DNA of 64,000 nt from Ariolimax columbianus (GCA_036924085.1 JAVGWX010000025.1:28628450-28692449); one strand, 5' to 3'; positions 10,101 through 23,022 are shown, numbered from the stretch's first letter. A program made the numbers and translations. The notes: generated by a model from the letters alone, not told the origin.

Positions 10101-13100
10101 AGTTGGTGAACAGATAGGCTTGCTAGAAGGCTGGAAGGTTGGGTTTGGTTGAGTTGGTGAACAGATAGACTTGCTAGAAGGCTGGAAGGTTGGGTTGAGT
10201 TGAGTTGGTGAACAGATAGGCTTGCTAGAAGGCTGGAAGGTTGGGTTTGGTTGAGTTGGTGAACAGATAGGCTTGCTAGAAGGGTGGAAGGTTGGGTTTG
10301 GTTGAGTTGGTGAACAGATAGGCTTGCTAGAAGGCTGGAAGGTTGGGTTTGGTTGAGTTGGTAAACAGATAGGCTTGCTAGAAGGCTGGAAGGTTGGGTT
10401 TGGTTGAGTTGGTAAACAGATAGGCTTGCAAGAAGGCTGGAAGGTTGGGTTTGGTTGAGTTGGTAAACAGATAGGCTTGCTGGAAGGTTGGGTTTGGTTG
10501 AGTTGGTAAACAGATAGGCTTGCTAGAAGGCTGGAAGGTTGGGTTTGGTTGAGTTGGTAAACAGATAGGCTTGCAAGAAGGCTGGAAGGTTGAGTTGGTA
10601 AACAGATAGGCTTGCAAGAAGGCTGGAAGGTTTGGTTGAGTTGGTGAACAGATAGGCTTGCTAGAAGGCTGGAAGGTTGGGTTGAGTTGGTAAACAGATA
10701 GGCTTGCTAGAAGGCTGGAAGGTTGGGTTTGGTTGAGTTGGTGAACAGATAGGCTTGCAAGAAGGCTGGAAGGTTGAGTTTGGTTGAGTTGGTGAACAGA
10801 TAGGCTTGCTAGAAGGCTGGAAGGTTGGGTTGAGTTGGTGAACAGATAGGCTTGCTAGAAGGCTGGAAGGTTGGGTTTGGTTGAGTTGGTGAACAGATAG
10901 GCTTGCTAGAAGGCTGGAAGGTTGGGTTTGGTTGAGTTGGTGAACAGATAGGCTTGCTAGAAGGCTGGAAGGTTGGGTTGAGTTGGTAAACAGATAGGCT
11001 TGCTAGAAGGCTGGAAGGTTGGGTTTGGTTGAGTTGGTGAACAGATAAGCTTGCTAGAAGGCTGGAAGGTTGGGTTGAGTTGAGTTGGTAAACAGATAGG
11101 CTTGCTAGAAGGCTGGAAGGTTGGGTTTGGTTGAGTTGGTGAACAGATAGGCTTGCTAGAAGGGTGGAAGGTTGGGTTTGGTTGAGTTGGTGAACAGATA
11201 GGCTTGCTAGAAGGCTGGAAGGTTGGGTTTGGTTGAGTTGGTGAACAGATAGGCTTGCTAGAAGGCTGGAAGGTTGGGTTTGGTTGAGTTGGTGAACAGA
11301 TAGGCTTGCTAGAAGGCTGGAAGGTTCGGTTTGGTTGAGTTGGTGAACAGATAGGCTTGCTAGAAGGCTGGAAGGTTGGGTTTGGTTGAGTTGGTGAACA
11401 GATAGGCTTGCTAGAAGGCTGGAAGGTTGGGTTTGGTTGAGTTGGTGAACAGATAGGCTTGCTAGAAGGCTGGAAGGTTGGGTTTGGTTGAGTTGGTGAA
11501 CAGATAGGCTTGCTAGAAGGCTGGGTTTGGTTGAGTTGGTGAACAGATAGGCTTGCTAGAAGGCTGGAAGGTTGGGTTTGGTTGAGTTGGTAAACAGATA
11601 GGCTTGCTAGAAGGCTGGAAGGTTGGGTTGAGTTGGTGAACAGATAGGCTTGCTAGAAGGCTGGAAGGTTGGGTTTGGTTGAGTTGGTGAACAGATAGGC
11701 TTGCTAGAAGGCTGGAAGGTTGGGTTTGGTTGAGTTGGTAAACAGATAGGCTTGCTAGAAGGCTGGAAGGTTGGGTTTGGTTGAGTTGGTGAACAGATAG
11801 GCTTGCTAGAAGGCTGGAAGGTTGGGTTTGGTTGAGTTGGTAAACAGATAGGCTTGCTAGAAGGCTGGAAGGTTGGGTTGAGTTGGTGAACAGATAGGCT
11901 TGCTGGAAGGCTGGAAGGTTGAGTTTGGTTGAGTTGGTAAACAGATAGGCTTGCTAGAAGGCTGGAAGGTTGGGTTGAGTTGGTGAACAGATAGGCTTGC
12001 TAGAAGGCTGGAAGGTTGGGTTTGGTTGAGTTGGTGAACAGATAGGCTTGCTAGAAGGCTGGAAGGTTTGGTTGAGTTGGTGAACAGATAGGCTTGCTAG
12101 AAGGCTGGAAGGTTGGGTTGAGTTGGTAAACAGATAGGCTTGCTAGAAGGCTGGAAGGTTGGGTTTGGTTGAGTTGGTGAACAGATAGGCTTGCAAGAAG
12201 GCTGGAAGGTTGAGTTTGGTTGAGTTGGTGAACAGATAGGCTTGCTAGAAGGCTGGAAGGTTGGGTTGAGTTGGTGAACAGATAGGCTTGCTAGAAGGCT
12301 GGAAGGTTGGGTTTGGTTGAGTTGGTGAACAGATAGGCTTGCTAGAAGGCTGGAAGGTTGGGTTTGGTTGAGTTGGTGAACAGATAGGCTTGCTAGAAGG
12401 CTGGAAGGTTGGGTTGAGTTGGTAAACAGATAGGCTTGCTAGAAGGCTGGAAGGTTGGGTTTGGTTGAGTTGGTGAACAGATAAGCTTGCTAGAAGGCTG
12501 GAAGGTTGGGTTGAGTTGAGTTGGTAAACAGATAGGCTTGCTAGAAGGCTGGAAGGTTGGGTTTGGTTGAGTTGGTGAACAGATAGGCTTGCTAGAAGGG
12601 TGGAAGGTTGGGTTTGGTTGAGTTGGTGAACAGATAGGCTTGCTAGAAGGCTGGAAGGTTGGGTTTGGTTGAGTTGGTGAACAGATAGGCTTGCTAGAAG
12701 GCTGGAAGGTTGGGTTTGGTTGAGTTGGTGAACAGATAGGCTTGCTAGAAGGCTGGAAGGTTGGGTTTGGTTGAGTTGGTGAACAGATAGGCTTGCTAGA
12801 AGGCTGGAAGGTTGGGTTTGGTTGAGTTGGTGAACAGATAGGCTTGCTAGAAGGCTGGAAGGTTGGGTTTGGTTGAGTTGGTAAACAGATAGGCTTGCTA
12901 GAAGGCTGGAAGGTTGGGTTTGGTTGAGTTGGTAAACAGATAGGCTTGCTAGAAGGCTGGAAGGTTGGGTTTGGTTGAGTTGGTAAACAGATAGGCTTGC
13001 AAGAAGGCTGGAAGGTTGGGTTTGGTTGAGTTGGTAAACAGATAGGCTTGCTAGAAGGCTGGAAGGTTGGGTTTGGTTGAGTTGGTAAACAGATAGGCTT

Positions 13101-16100
13101 GCTAGAAGGCTGGAAGGTTGGGTTTGGTTGAGTTGGTAAACAGATAGGCTTGCAAGAAGGCTGGAAGGTTGAGTTTGGTTGAGTTGGTAAACAGATAGGC
13201 TTGCAAGAAGGCTGGAAGGTTGGGTTTGGTTGAGTTGGTAAACAGATAGGCTTGCTAGAAGGCTGGAAGGTTGGGTTTGGTTGAGTTGGTAAACAGATAG
13301 GCTTGCAGAAGGCTGGAAGGTTGAGTTTGGTTGAGTTGGTAAACAGATAGGCTTGCTAGAAGGCTGGAAGGTTGGGTTTGGTTGAGTTGGTAAACAGATA
13401 GGCTTGCTAGAAGGCTGGAAGGTTGGGTTTGGTTGAGTTGGTAAACAGATAGGCTTGCTAGAAGGCTGGAAGGTTGGGTTTGGTTGAGTTGGTAAACAGA
13501 TAGGCTTGCTAGAAGGCTGGAAGGTTGGGTTTGGTTGAGTTGGTGAACAGATAGGCTTGCTGGAAGGTTGGGTTGAGTTGGTGAACAGATAGGCTTGCTA
13601 GAAGGCTGGAAGGTTGGGTTGAGTTGGTAAACAGATAGGCTTGCTAGAAGGCTGGAAGGTTGGCTTTGGTTGAGTTGGTGAACAGATAGGCTTGCTAGAA
13701 GGCTGGAAGGTTGGGTTTGGTTGAGTTGGTGAACAGATAGACTTGCTAGAAGGCTGGAAGGTTGGGTTGAGTTGAGTTGGTGAACAGATAGGCTTGCTAG
13801 AAGGCTGGAAGGTTGGGTTTGGTTGAGTTGGTGAACAGATAGGCTTGCTAGAAGGGTGGAAGGTTGGGTTTGGTTGAGTTGGTGAACAGATAGGCTTGCT
13901 AGAAGGCTGGAAGGTTGGGTTTGGTTGAGTTGGTAAACAGATAGGCTTGCTAGAAGGCTGGAAGGTTGGGTTTGGTTGAGTTGGTAAACAGATAGGCTTG
14001 CAAGAAGGCTGGAAGGTTGGGTTTGGTTGAGTTGGTAAACAGATAGGCTTGCTGGAAGGTTGGGTTTGGTTGAGTTGGTAAACAGATAGGCTTGCTAGAA
14101 GGCTGGAAGGTTGGGTTTGGTTGAGTTGGTAAACAGATAGGCTTGCAAGAAGGCTGGAAGGTTGAGTTGGTAAACAGATAGGCTTGCAAGAAGGCTGGAA
14201 GGTTTGGTTGAGTTGGTGAACAGATAGGCTTGCTAGAAGGCTGGAAGGTTGGGTTGAGTTGGTAAACAGATAGGCTTGCTAGAAGGCTGGAAGGTTGGGT
14301 TTGGTTGAGTTGGTGAACAGATAGGCTTGCAAGAAGGCTGGAAGGTTGAGTTTGGTTGAGTTGGTGAACAGATAGGCTTGCTAGAAGGCTGGAAGGTTGG
14401 GTTGAGTTGGTGAACAGATAGGCTTGCTAGAAGGCTGGAAGGTTGGGTTTGGTTGAGTTGGTGAACAGATAGGCTTGCTAGAAGGCTGGAAGGTTGGGTT
14501 TGGTTGAGTTGGTGAACAGATAGGCTTGCTAGAAGGCTGGAAGGTTGGGTTGAGTTGGTAAACAGATAGGCTTGCTAGAAGGCTGGAAGGTTGGGTTTGG
14601 TTGAGTTGGTGAACAGATAAGCTTGCTAGAAGGCTGGAAGGTTGGGTTGAGTTGAGTTGGTAAACAGATAGGCTTGCTAGAAGGCTGGAAGGTTGGGTTT
14701 GGTTGAGTTGGTGAACAGATAGGCTTGCTAGAAGGGTGGAAGGTTGGGTTTGGTTGAGTTGGTGAACAGATAGGCTTGCTAGAAGGCTGGAAGGTTGGGT
14801 TTGGTTGAGTTGGTGAACAGATAGGCTTGCTAGAAGGCTGGAAGGTTGGGTTTGGTTGAGTTGGTGAACAGATAGGCTTGCTAGAAGGCTGGAAGGTTGG
14901 GTTTGGTTGAGTTGGTGAACAGATAGGCTTGCTAGAAGGCTGGAAGGTTGGGTTTGGTTGAGTTGGTGAACAGATAGGCTTGCTAGAAGGCTGGAAGGTT
15001 GGGTTTGGTTGAGTTGGTAAACAGATAGGCTTGCTAGAAGGCTGGAAGGTTGGGTTTGGTTGAGTTGGTAAACAGATAGGCTTGCTAGAAGGCTGGAAGG
15101 TTGGGTTTGGTTGAGTTGGTAAACAGATAGGCTTGCAAGAAGGCTGGAAGGTTGGGTTTGGTTGAGTTGGTAAACAGATAGGCTTGCTAGAAGGCTGGAA
15201 GGTTGGGTTTGGTTGAGTTGGTAAACAGATAGGCTTGCTAGAAGGCTGGAAGGTTGGGTTTGGTTGAGTTGGTAAACAGATAGGCTTGCAAGAAGGCTGG
15301 AAGGTTGAGTTTGGTTGAGTTGGTAAACAGATAGGCTTGCAAGAAGGCTGGAAGGTTGGGTTTGGTTGAGTTGGTAAACAGATAGGCTTGCTAGAAGGCT
15401 GGAAGGTTGGGTTTGGTTGAGTTGGTAAACAGATAGGCTTGCAGAAGGCTGGAAGGTTGAGTTTGGTTGAGTTGGTAAACAGATAGGCTTGCTAGAAGGC
15501 TGGAAGGTTGGGTTTGGTTGAGTTGGTAAACAGATAGGCTTGCTAGAAGGCTGGAAGGTTGGGTTTGGTTGAGTTGGTAAACAGATAGGCTTGCTAGAAG
15601 GCTGGAAGGTTGGGTTTGGTTGAGTTGGTAAACAGATAGGCTTGCTAGAAGGCTGGAAGGTTGGGTTTGGTTGAGTTGGTGAACAGATAGGCTTGCTGGA
15701 AGGTTGGGTTGAGTTGGTGAACAGATAGGCTTGCTAGAAGGCTGGAAGGTTGGGTTGAGTTGGTAAACAGATAGGCTTGCTAGAAGGCTGGAAGGTTGGC
15801 TTTGGTTGAGTTGGTGAACAGATAGGCTTGCTAGAAGGCTGGAAGGTTGGGTTTGGTTGAGTTGGTGAACAGATAGACTTGCTAGAAGGCTGGAAGGTTG
15901 GGTTGAGTTGAGTTGGTGAACAGATAGGCTTGCTAGAAGGCTGGAAGGTTGGGTTTGGTTGAGTTGGTGAACAGATAGGCTTGCTAGAAGGGTGGAAGGT
16001 TGGGTTTGGTTGAGTTGGTGAACAGATAGGCTTGCTAGAAGGCTGGAAGGTTGGGTTTGGTTGAGTTGGTAAACAGATAGGCTTGCTAGAAGGCTGGAAG

Positions 16101-18986
16101 GTTGGGTTTGGTTGAGTTGGTAAACAGATAGGCTTGCAAGAAGGCTGGAAGGTTGGGTTTGGTTGAGTTGGTAAACAGATAGGCTTGCTAGAAGGCTGGA
16201 AGGTTGGGTTTGGTTGAGTTGGTAAACAGATAGGCTTGCTAGAAGGCTGGAAGGTTGGGTTTGGTTGAGTTGGTAAACAGATTGGCTTGCAAGAAAGCTG
16301 GAAGGTTGAGTTGGTAAACAGATAGGCTTGCAAGAAGGCTGGAAGGTTGGGTTTGGTTGAGTTGGTAAACAGATAGGCTTGCTAGAAGGCTGGAAGGTTG
16401 GATTTGGTTGAGTTGGTAAACAGATAGGCTTGCTAGAAGGCTGGAAGGTTGGGTTTGGTTGAGTTGGTAAACCGCTAGGCTTGCTAGAAGGCTGGAAGGT
16501 TGGGTTTGGTTGAGTTGGTAAACAGATAGGCTTGCTAGAAGGCTGGAAGGTTGGGTTTGGTTGAGTTGGTAAACAGATAGGCTTGCAAGAAGGCTGGAAG
16601 GTTGGGTTTGGTTGAGTTGGTGAACAGATAGGCTTGCAAGAAGGCTGGAAGGTTGGGTTTGGTTGAGTTGGTGAACAGATAGGCTTGCTAGAAGGCTGGA
16701 AGGTTGGGTTTGGTTGAGTTGGTAAACAGATAGGCTTGCAGAAGGCTGGAAGGTTGAGTTTGGTTGAGTTGGTAAACAGATAGGCTTGCTAGACGGCTGG
16801 AAGTTTGGGTTTGGTTGAGTTGGTAAACAGATAGGCTTGCTGGAAGGTTGGGTTTGGTTGAGTTGGTAAACAGATAGGCTTGCTGGAAGGTTGGGTTTGG
16901 TTGAGTTGGTAAACAGATAGGCTTGCTAGAAGGCTGGAAGGTTGAGTTTGGTTGAGTTGGTAAACAGATAGGCTTGCTAGAAGGCTGGAAGGTTGGGTTT
17001 GGTTGAGTTGGTAAACAGATAGGCTTGCTAGAAGGCTGGAAGGTTGGGTTTGGTTGAGTTGGTAAACAGATAGGCTTGCTAGAAGGCTGGGAGGTTGAGT
17101 TTGGTTGAGTTGGTAAACAGATAGGCTTGCTAGAAGGCTGGAAGGTTGGGTTTGGTTGAGTTGGTAAACAGATTGGCTTGCAAGAAAGCTGGAAGGTTGA
17201 GTTGGTAAACAGATAGGCTTGCAAGAAGGCTGGAAGGTTGGGTTTGGTTGAGTTGGTAAACAGATAGGCTTGCTAGAAGGCTGGAAGGTTGGATTTGGTT
17301 GAGTTGGTAAACAGATAGGCTTGCTAGAAGGCTGGAAGGTTGGGTTTGGTTAAGTTGGTAAACAGATAGGCTTGCAAGAAGGCTGGAAGGTTGGGTTTGG
17401 TTGAGTTGGTAAACCGCTAGGCTTGCTAGAAGGCTGGAAGGTTGGGTTTGGTTGAGTTGGTAAACAGATAGGCTTGCTAGAAGGCTGGAAGGTTGGGTTT
17501 GGTTGAGTTGGTAAACAGATAGGCTTGCAAGAAGGCTGGAAGGTTGGGTTTGGTTGAGTTGGTGAACAGATAGGCTTGCAAGAAGGCTGGAAGGTTGGGT
17601 TTGGTTGAGTTGGTGAACAGATAGGCTTGCTAGAAGGCTGGAAGGTTGGGTTTGGTTGAGTTGGTAAACAGATAGGCTTGCAGAAGGCTGGAAGGTTGAG
17701 TTTGGTTGAGTTGGTAAACAGATAGGCTTGCTAGACGGCTGGAAGTTTGGGTTTGGTTGAGTTGGTAAACAGATAGGCTTGCTGGAAGGTTGGGTTTGGT
17801 TGAGTTGGTAAACAGATAGGCTTGCTGGAAGGTTGGGTTTGGTTGAGTTGGTAAACAGATAGGCTTGCTAGAAGGCTGGAAGGTTGAGTTTGGTTGAGTT
17901 GGTAAACAGATAGGCTTGCTAGAAGGCTGGAAGGTTGGGTTTGGTTGAGTTGGTAAACAGATAGGCTTGCTAGAAGGCTGGAAGGTTGGGTTTGGTTGAG
18001 TTGGTAAACAGATAGGCTTGCTAGAAGGCTGGAAGGTTGAGTTTGGTTGAGTTGGTAAACAGATAGGCTTGCTAGAAGGCTGGAAGGTTTGGTTGAGTTG
18101 GTAAACAGATAGGCTTGCAAGAAGGCTGGAAGGTTTGGTTGAGTTGGTGAACAAATAGGCTTGCTAGAAGGCTGGAAGGTTGGGTTTGGTTGAGTTGGTA
18201 AACAGATAGGCTTGCTAGAAGGCTGGAAGGTTGGGTTTGGTTGAGTTGGTGAACAGATAGGCTTGCTAGAAGGCTGGAAGGTTGGGTTTGGTTGAGTTGG
18301 TAAACAGATAGGCTTGCAAGAAGGCTGGAAGGTTGGGTTTGGTTGAGTTGGTGAACAGATAGGCTTGCAAGAAGGCTGGAAGGTTGGGTTTGGTTGAGTT
18401 GGTGAACAGATAGGCTTGCTAGAAGGCTGGAAGGTTTGGTTGAGTTGGTAAACAGATAGGCTTGCTAGAAGGCTGGAAGGTTGGGTTTGGTTGAGTTGGT
18501 AAACAAATAGGCTTGCTAGAAGGCTGGAAGGTTGGGTTTGGTTGAGTTGGTGAACAGATAGGCTTGCTAGAAGGCTGGAAGGTTGGGTTTGGTTGAGTTG
18601 GTGAACAGATAGGCTTGCTAGAAGGCTGGAAGGTTGGGTTTGGTTGAGTTGGTAAACAGATAGGCTTGCTAGAAGGCTGGAAGGTTGAGTTTGGTTGAGT
18701 TGGTAAACAGATAGGCTTGCTAGAAGGCTGGAAGGTTGGGTTTGGTTGAGTTGGTAAACAGATAGGCTTGCTAGAAGGCTGGAAGGTTGGGTTTGGTTGA
18801 GTTGGTAAACAGATAGGCTTGCAAGAAGGCTGGTAGATTGGGTTTGGTTGAGTTGGTAAACAGATAGGCTTGCTAGAAGGCTGGAAGGTTGGGTTTAGTT
18901 GAGTTGGTAAACAGATAGGCTTGCAAGAAGGCTGGAAGGTTGGGTTTGGTTGAGTTGGGAAACAGATAGGCTTGCAAGAAGGCTGG
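7131..18986. repeat. 12 kb intronic minisatellite with higher-order structure
   Basis: About 240 head-to-tail units of 51 bp (GGAAGGTTGGGTTTGGTTGA, GTTGGTAAACAGATAGGC, TTGCTAGAAGGCT), 46 bp (TTGGT missing) or shorter. It begins at the first base of intron 2, so the first unit overlaps the splice donor. Marker variants show higher-order periods: AAGCTT at 8911, 11047, 12483 and 14619 (2136, 1436, 2136 bp; sum 3572); GATAGACTT at about 10168, 13740 and 15876. A later block repeats with a 942 bp offset (ACCGCTAGG at 16471/17413; AGACGGCT at 16791/17733). Because 51 is divisible by 3, long minus-strand frames stay open, but this is a by-product. Confidence 0.97.
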
Positions 18987-20100
18987 ATATGAACAAATAA
19001 TATGGTAGATAATATGGTAGGTAGGGAGATAATATAGTAGGTAGGTAGGGAGATAAAATGGTTGGTAGGTAGTTAGGGAGATAATATAGTAGGTAGGTAG
19101 GGAGATAATATGGTTGGTAGGTAGGTAGGGAGATAATATGGTTGGTAGGTAGGTAGGGAGATAATATGGTTGGTAGGTAGGTAGGGAGATAATATGGTAG
19201 GTAGGTAGGGAGATAATATGGTAGGTAGGAAGATAATATGGCAGGTAGGTAGGGAGATAATATGGTAGGTAGGGAGATAATATGGTAGGTAGAGAGATAA
19301 TATGGTAGATAATATGGTAGGTAGGGAGATAATATAGTAGGTAGGTAGGGAGATAATATGGCAGGTAGGGAGATAATATAGTAGGTAGGTAGGGAGATAA
19401 TATGGTTGGTAGGTAGGTAGGGAGATAATTTAGTAGGTAGGTAGGGAGATAATATGGTTGGTAGGTAGGTAGGGAGATAATATAGTAGGTAGGTAGGGAG
19501 ATAATATGGTTGGTAGGTAGTTAGGGAGATAATATAGTAGGTAGGTAGGGAGATAATATGGTTGGTAGGTAGGTAGGGAGATAATATGGTTGGTAGGTAG
19601 GTAGGGAGATAATATGGTAGGTAGGGAGATAATATGGTAGGTAGAGAGATAATATGGTAGGTAGGTAGGTAGATAATATGGTAGGTAGGTAGATAATATG
19701 GTAGGTAGGGAGATTGGTAATTAGGTAGGGAGATAATATGGTAGGTAGGTAGGGAGATAATATGGTAGGTAGGTAGGGAGATAATATGGTAGGTAGGTAG
19801 AGAGATAATATGGTAGGTAGGTAGGGAGATAATATGGTAGGTAGGTAGGGAGATAATATGGTAGGTAGGTAGGGAGATAATATGTAGGTAGGTAGGTAGG
19901 GAGATAATATAGTAGGTAGGTAGGTAGGGAGATAATATAGTAGGTAGGTAGGTAGGGAGATAATATAGTAGGTAGGTAGGTAGGGAGATAATATAGTAGG
20001 TAGGTAGGTAGGGAGATAATATAGTAGGTAGGTAGGTAGAGAGATAATATGGCAGGTAGGTAGGGAGATACTATGGTAGGTAGGTAGGTAGGGAGATAAT
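18987..20100. repeat. GGTAGGTAGGGAGATAATAT tandem array
   Basis: Units of about 17 to 28 bp combine GGTA tetranucleotides with GGGAGATAATAT. Types with GGTTGGTAGG, ATAGTAGG and GGCAGG are interspersed. The array abuts the 51 bp minisatellite and ends at the start of a LINE fragment. A short outlier (20690..20735) lies on the other side of that LINE fragment. Confidence 0.95.
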
Positions 20101-20110
20101 CCGCTTAGGC

Positions 20111-20690
20111 AAAAAAAGTGTCTAGGTCATCATCATCAGATGCCTTACTGATTGGCATTTGCGATCATGGACCTCCATCCATTTCTATCATTTGTGTCGT
20201 TTACCAACTCTGTTGTTGATTGTTGCCCATGCCAATGTCTCAGGCTGTCAAACATCTTCTTTCTTTGCCTTCCTCTGTCTCTCTTTCCTGCTATCGTTCT
20301 TGTTGTAACGACGTGCTCCATAACACGCCCGAAAAATGATGACTTCCCTGTTTTGATCCTTGCAATAAGTTGTCTTTGTGTTTGTGCCTTTTTGAGTACT
20401 GTATCATAAGTCTTCTTTGTAGTCCATGGAATCCTCAGCATTTTTCTGTAAAACCACATCTCCATTGCTTCCAAGGATCTATGCGCTTGCTGGCTGATGG
20501 TCCATGATTCACTGCCATATATCAGTACTGGTTCCGCGTAGCATCCAAGGATTCTCTTTTCTAGTTCCAGCCGACAAGGATTTGTTGCACAATATTCCTT
20601 TCATGGTCTGGAAGACCGATTTTGCTTTGGAAATTCTGCATTTTGTTACGTAATTCCATCTATCATCTGATATCATGTATGTGCCCAGGT
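20111..20690 (-). mobile_element. RTE-like LINE reverse transcriptase C-terminal fragment
   Basis: Minus-strand translation runs LELEKRILGCYAEPVLIYGS, ESWTISQQAHRSLEAMEMWF, YRKMLRIPWT, then GKRDRGRQRKKMFDSL and ends NGWRSMIANANQ. These are the conserved post-RT motifs of RTE-like LINEs: L-YG-E-WT, EA-EMW-YR-ML-I-W, G-R-RGRQR and W--MI-. It is truncated 5' of the thumb region, so it could not act on its own. Confidence 0.85.
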
Positions 20691-20735
20691 AGGTAAACAG
20701 ATATTCTGGTAGGTAGGTAGGTGATAATCCAGTTA

Positions 20736-21080
20736 GGTGACGAGGGGCATTCGCGCCAACCGTTCATGAAGATGTTGAGTAGCAGAGTCCTTGGCTGCTT
20801 GCAATGAGGATGATGTCTTTTCAATTTAACCTAAATAGGTGGTGCGAGGACAGGACCATGGTTGAGAGGGTTGTGTCTCATCCTAGATGCCTATGGCCTG
20901 TTTTAACTCATTCACTCCTGCGAGCCAACACATTGGCTTCTGGAATTTTCCAGAAAACCCAGAAGCCAATATATAGGCTTTTATGACTGTGTTCACAAAA
21001 TCACGTATTTTCCCATTCCTAGTTCTCCTACATTTTTTATTTTGGTTATTGGTGGATGTTCAGATTTTGTACTTTTCATT
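20736..21080. other. Intron 2 segment with a 12 bp palindrome
   Basis: No gene seen. A perfect inverted repeat ATTGGCTTCTGG / CCAGAAGCCAAT (20932..20943, 20959..20970) flanks a 15 nt loop, just after TTTTAACTCATTCACTCCTG, a sequence like the TTAA-beginning ends of piggyBac-type elements. No partner end was found. Confidence 0.4.
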
Positions 21081-22640
21081 TCCGGATATAGATCAAATTT
21101 GAGAATGGTCTGTGAGCTGGCAAACAGAGTTTAATATAGATAAATGTACATTCATCCACATGGGTAGATCCAATATGGAACATAATTACAGAATGGGAGA
21201 AAACAATATTAGAATGATAGAAAAGGAAAGGGACCTAGTGGTTATAATAGATCATACAGGTAAGGTGAGTGAGCAAGTCCAGGTAGCAGTGAAAAAGGCA
21301 AATGCAATGTTAGGTATGATACAAAGAAATATTAAACATAAGGGCAAGGAAGTGATAGTCAAACTGTATAAAGCATTAACTTAACTTAACTTAACGTCTT
21401 TATACTGGTTTAGAAGACCCTGCAGAGTCTGTATACAACCAGTTACATTTACATCACCTTGCTCTAAAAGCTATGCGCATCCAGTTTATTCTTAAATGCA
21501 TTAACTGTCCCTGCCTCCACTACCTCCCCTGGCAATGCATTCCAAGCAGACACCACTCTCTGACTAAAAAAATATTTCCTAATATCTAATCTGGACCTCT
21601 CTTTAATCAGCTTGTAGCTATGCCCTTGTGTTATTGTAGGTGGCTGTATTTACAAAAAAATGTGTTATAGTCTAATTTATCCATTCCTCTGATCATCTTA
21701 TAAACCTGTATTAAGTCACCTCAAATTCTTCTCTTTTCTAGACACTGTAGGCCGGTTTGTCTGAGTCTTTCCTCATAACTGTAATTCTGGAATCCCACTA
21801 TCATCTTTGTCGCTCTTTTTTGTATTCTTTCTAGCATGTTTATGTCCCCTCTATGATAAGGACTCCACACCTGTACACAGTACTCTAATCTAGGTCTAAC
21901 TAAAGCTTTATACAGTTTGACGATCACTTCCTTGCTCCTATGTTTAATATTTCTTTTTATCATACCTAACATTGCATTTGCCTGTTTCACTGCTACCTTA
22001 ACTTGCTCACTCACCTTTCCTGTATGATCTAATATAACCCCTAGGTCCCTTTCCTTATCTATCTTTCTAATATTGTTTTCTCCCATTCTGTAATTATGTT
22101 CCATATTGGATCTACCCATGTGGATGACTGTGTTAGATTGGAGTACTGTGTACAGGTGTGGATTCCTTATCTCAGAGGAGATATAAACATGCTGGAAAGG
22201 ATACAAAGAAGAGCGACAAAGCTGATAGTGGGATTCCAGAATTACAGTTATGAGGAAAGACTCAGACAAACCGGCCTACAGTGTCTAGAAAAGAGAAGAA
22301 TTTGAGGTGACTTAATACAGGTTTATAAGATAATCAAAGGAAATGATAAATTTATAATGTTTTTTCAAAATAATATCCACCTACAAGAACAAGATGGCAC
22401 AGCTACAGATTAACTAAAGAAAGGTTCAGATTAGATGTTAGGAAATCTTTTTTTAGTCAGAGAGTGGTGAATGTTGTGAATGCATTGCCACAGGAAGTAG
22501 TGGAAGCAAGACCAATTAATGCATTACAAAAATAGATTGGATGCACATAGCTTTTAGAGCAAGGAAATGTAAATGAAACTGGTTGTATACAGACTCTGCA
22601 GAGGTCTTCTAAATCAGTATTTTAATAAGTATTTGTTGAA
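21081..22640. mobile_element. CR1-like LINE 3' fragment (+) split by an inverted copy (-)
   Basis: Plus-strand part 1 (21081..21380) reads HMGRSNMEHNYRMGENNIR to ...IVKLYKAL. Part 2 (22131..22640) resumes at RLEYCVQVWIPYLRGDINML, ...RRATKLIVGFQNYSYEERL, and then the untranslated 3' tail. Between them (21385..22130) is a minus-strand copy of the same family running from its GACGTTAAG 3' end back to the HMGRSNMEHNY region. KAL and RLEYC are almost adjacent in the intact copy, so the minus copy inserted into the plus copy. All pieces carry stops. Confidence 0.8.
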
Positions 22641-22775
22641 GACCCGTGCACCGCTGACAGCTACAAGGTTTTGATTATAGTGATTTGTTATTGTATGTAT
22701 TTTTATCTGATGATTTGTATAAGCTGAGGGATTTTTTACAATGTTTAATTTTGTTGTTGAAAATATTCGTTTTAG

Positions 22776-23022
22776 ACATATCAGAGAAATTCAACCGTGC
22801 CTGTCAGAGGGAAGGGGAGATCATTGACCCTGGACAATGACAAGGGAAGTAACTCAAGTGCAGAGGTCACACATAATGACCCCGAGGGCACTGTTGACAA
22901 TATGATATCAAATATATCTAAGGCACCTCAGAGCCTACCGCTGACTCTCGTCATGGAGCCCGGCCCAGTAATTAAGATGGGAATCGGTGTTCTGGGTCAG
23001 CGGAAAGGAGTTCACAGCAGAG
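22776..23022 (+). CDS. Host gene, exon 3
   Basis: Acceptor CGTTTTAG|ACATATC and donor AGCAGAG|GTGAGA. Reading in phase 0 gives TYQRNSTVPVRGKGRSLTLD ... LPLTLVMEPGPVIKMGIGVL ... VHSR plus one base. The 82 codons are open and polar. No domain is recognised. The phase-1 end matches exon 4. Confidence 0.75.

Noticed and set aside
15734..18154. Long minus-strand frames (up to 199 aa) of 17-residue repeats in the 51 bp array
   Set aside because: The unit length is a multiple of three, so frames stay open by arithmetic. They break whenever a 46 bp unit occurs and have no start or splice context.
7131..18986. Telomere-like repeat (TTGGGTTTGG)
   Set aside because: The motif occurs once per 51 bp unit with other sequence between; not a telomeric array.
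20932..20970. Inverted repeat as a transcription terminator
   Set aside because: Rho-independent terminators do not apply in eukaryotic DNA; more likely a transposon end or chance hairpin.
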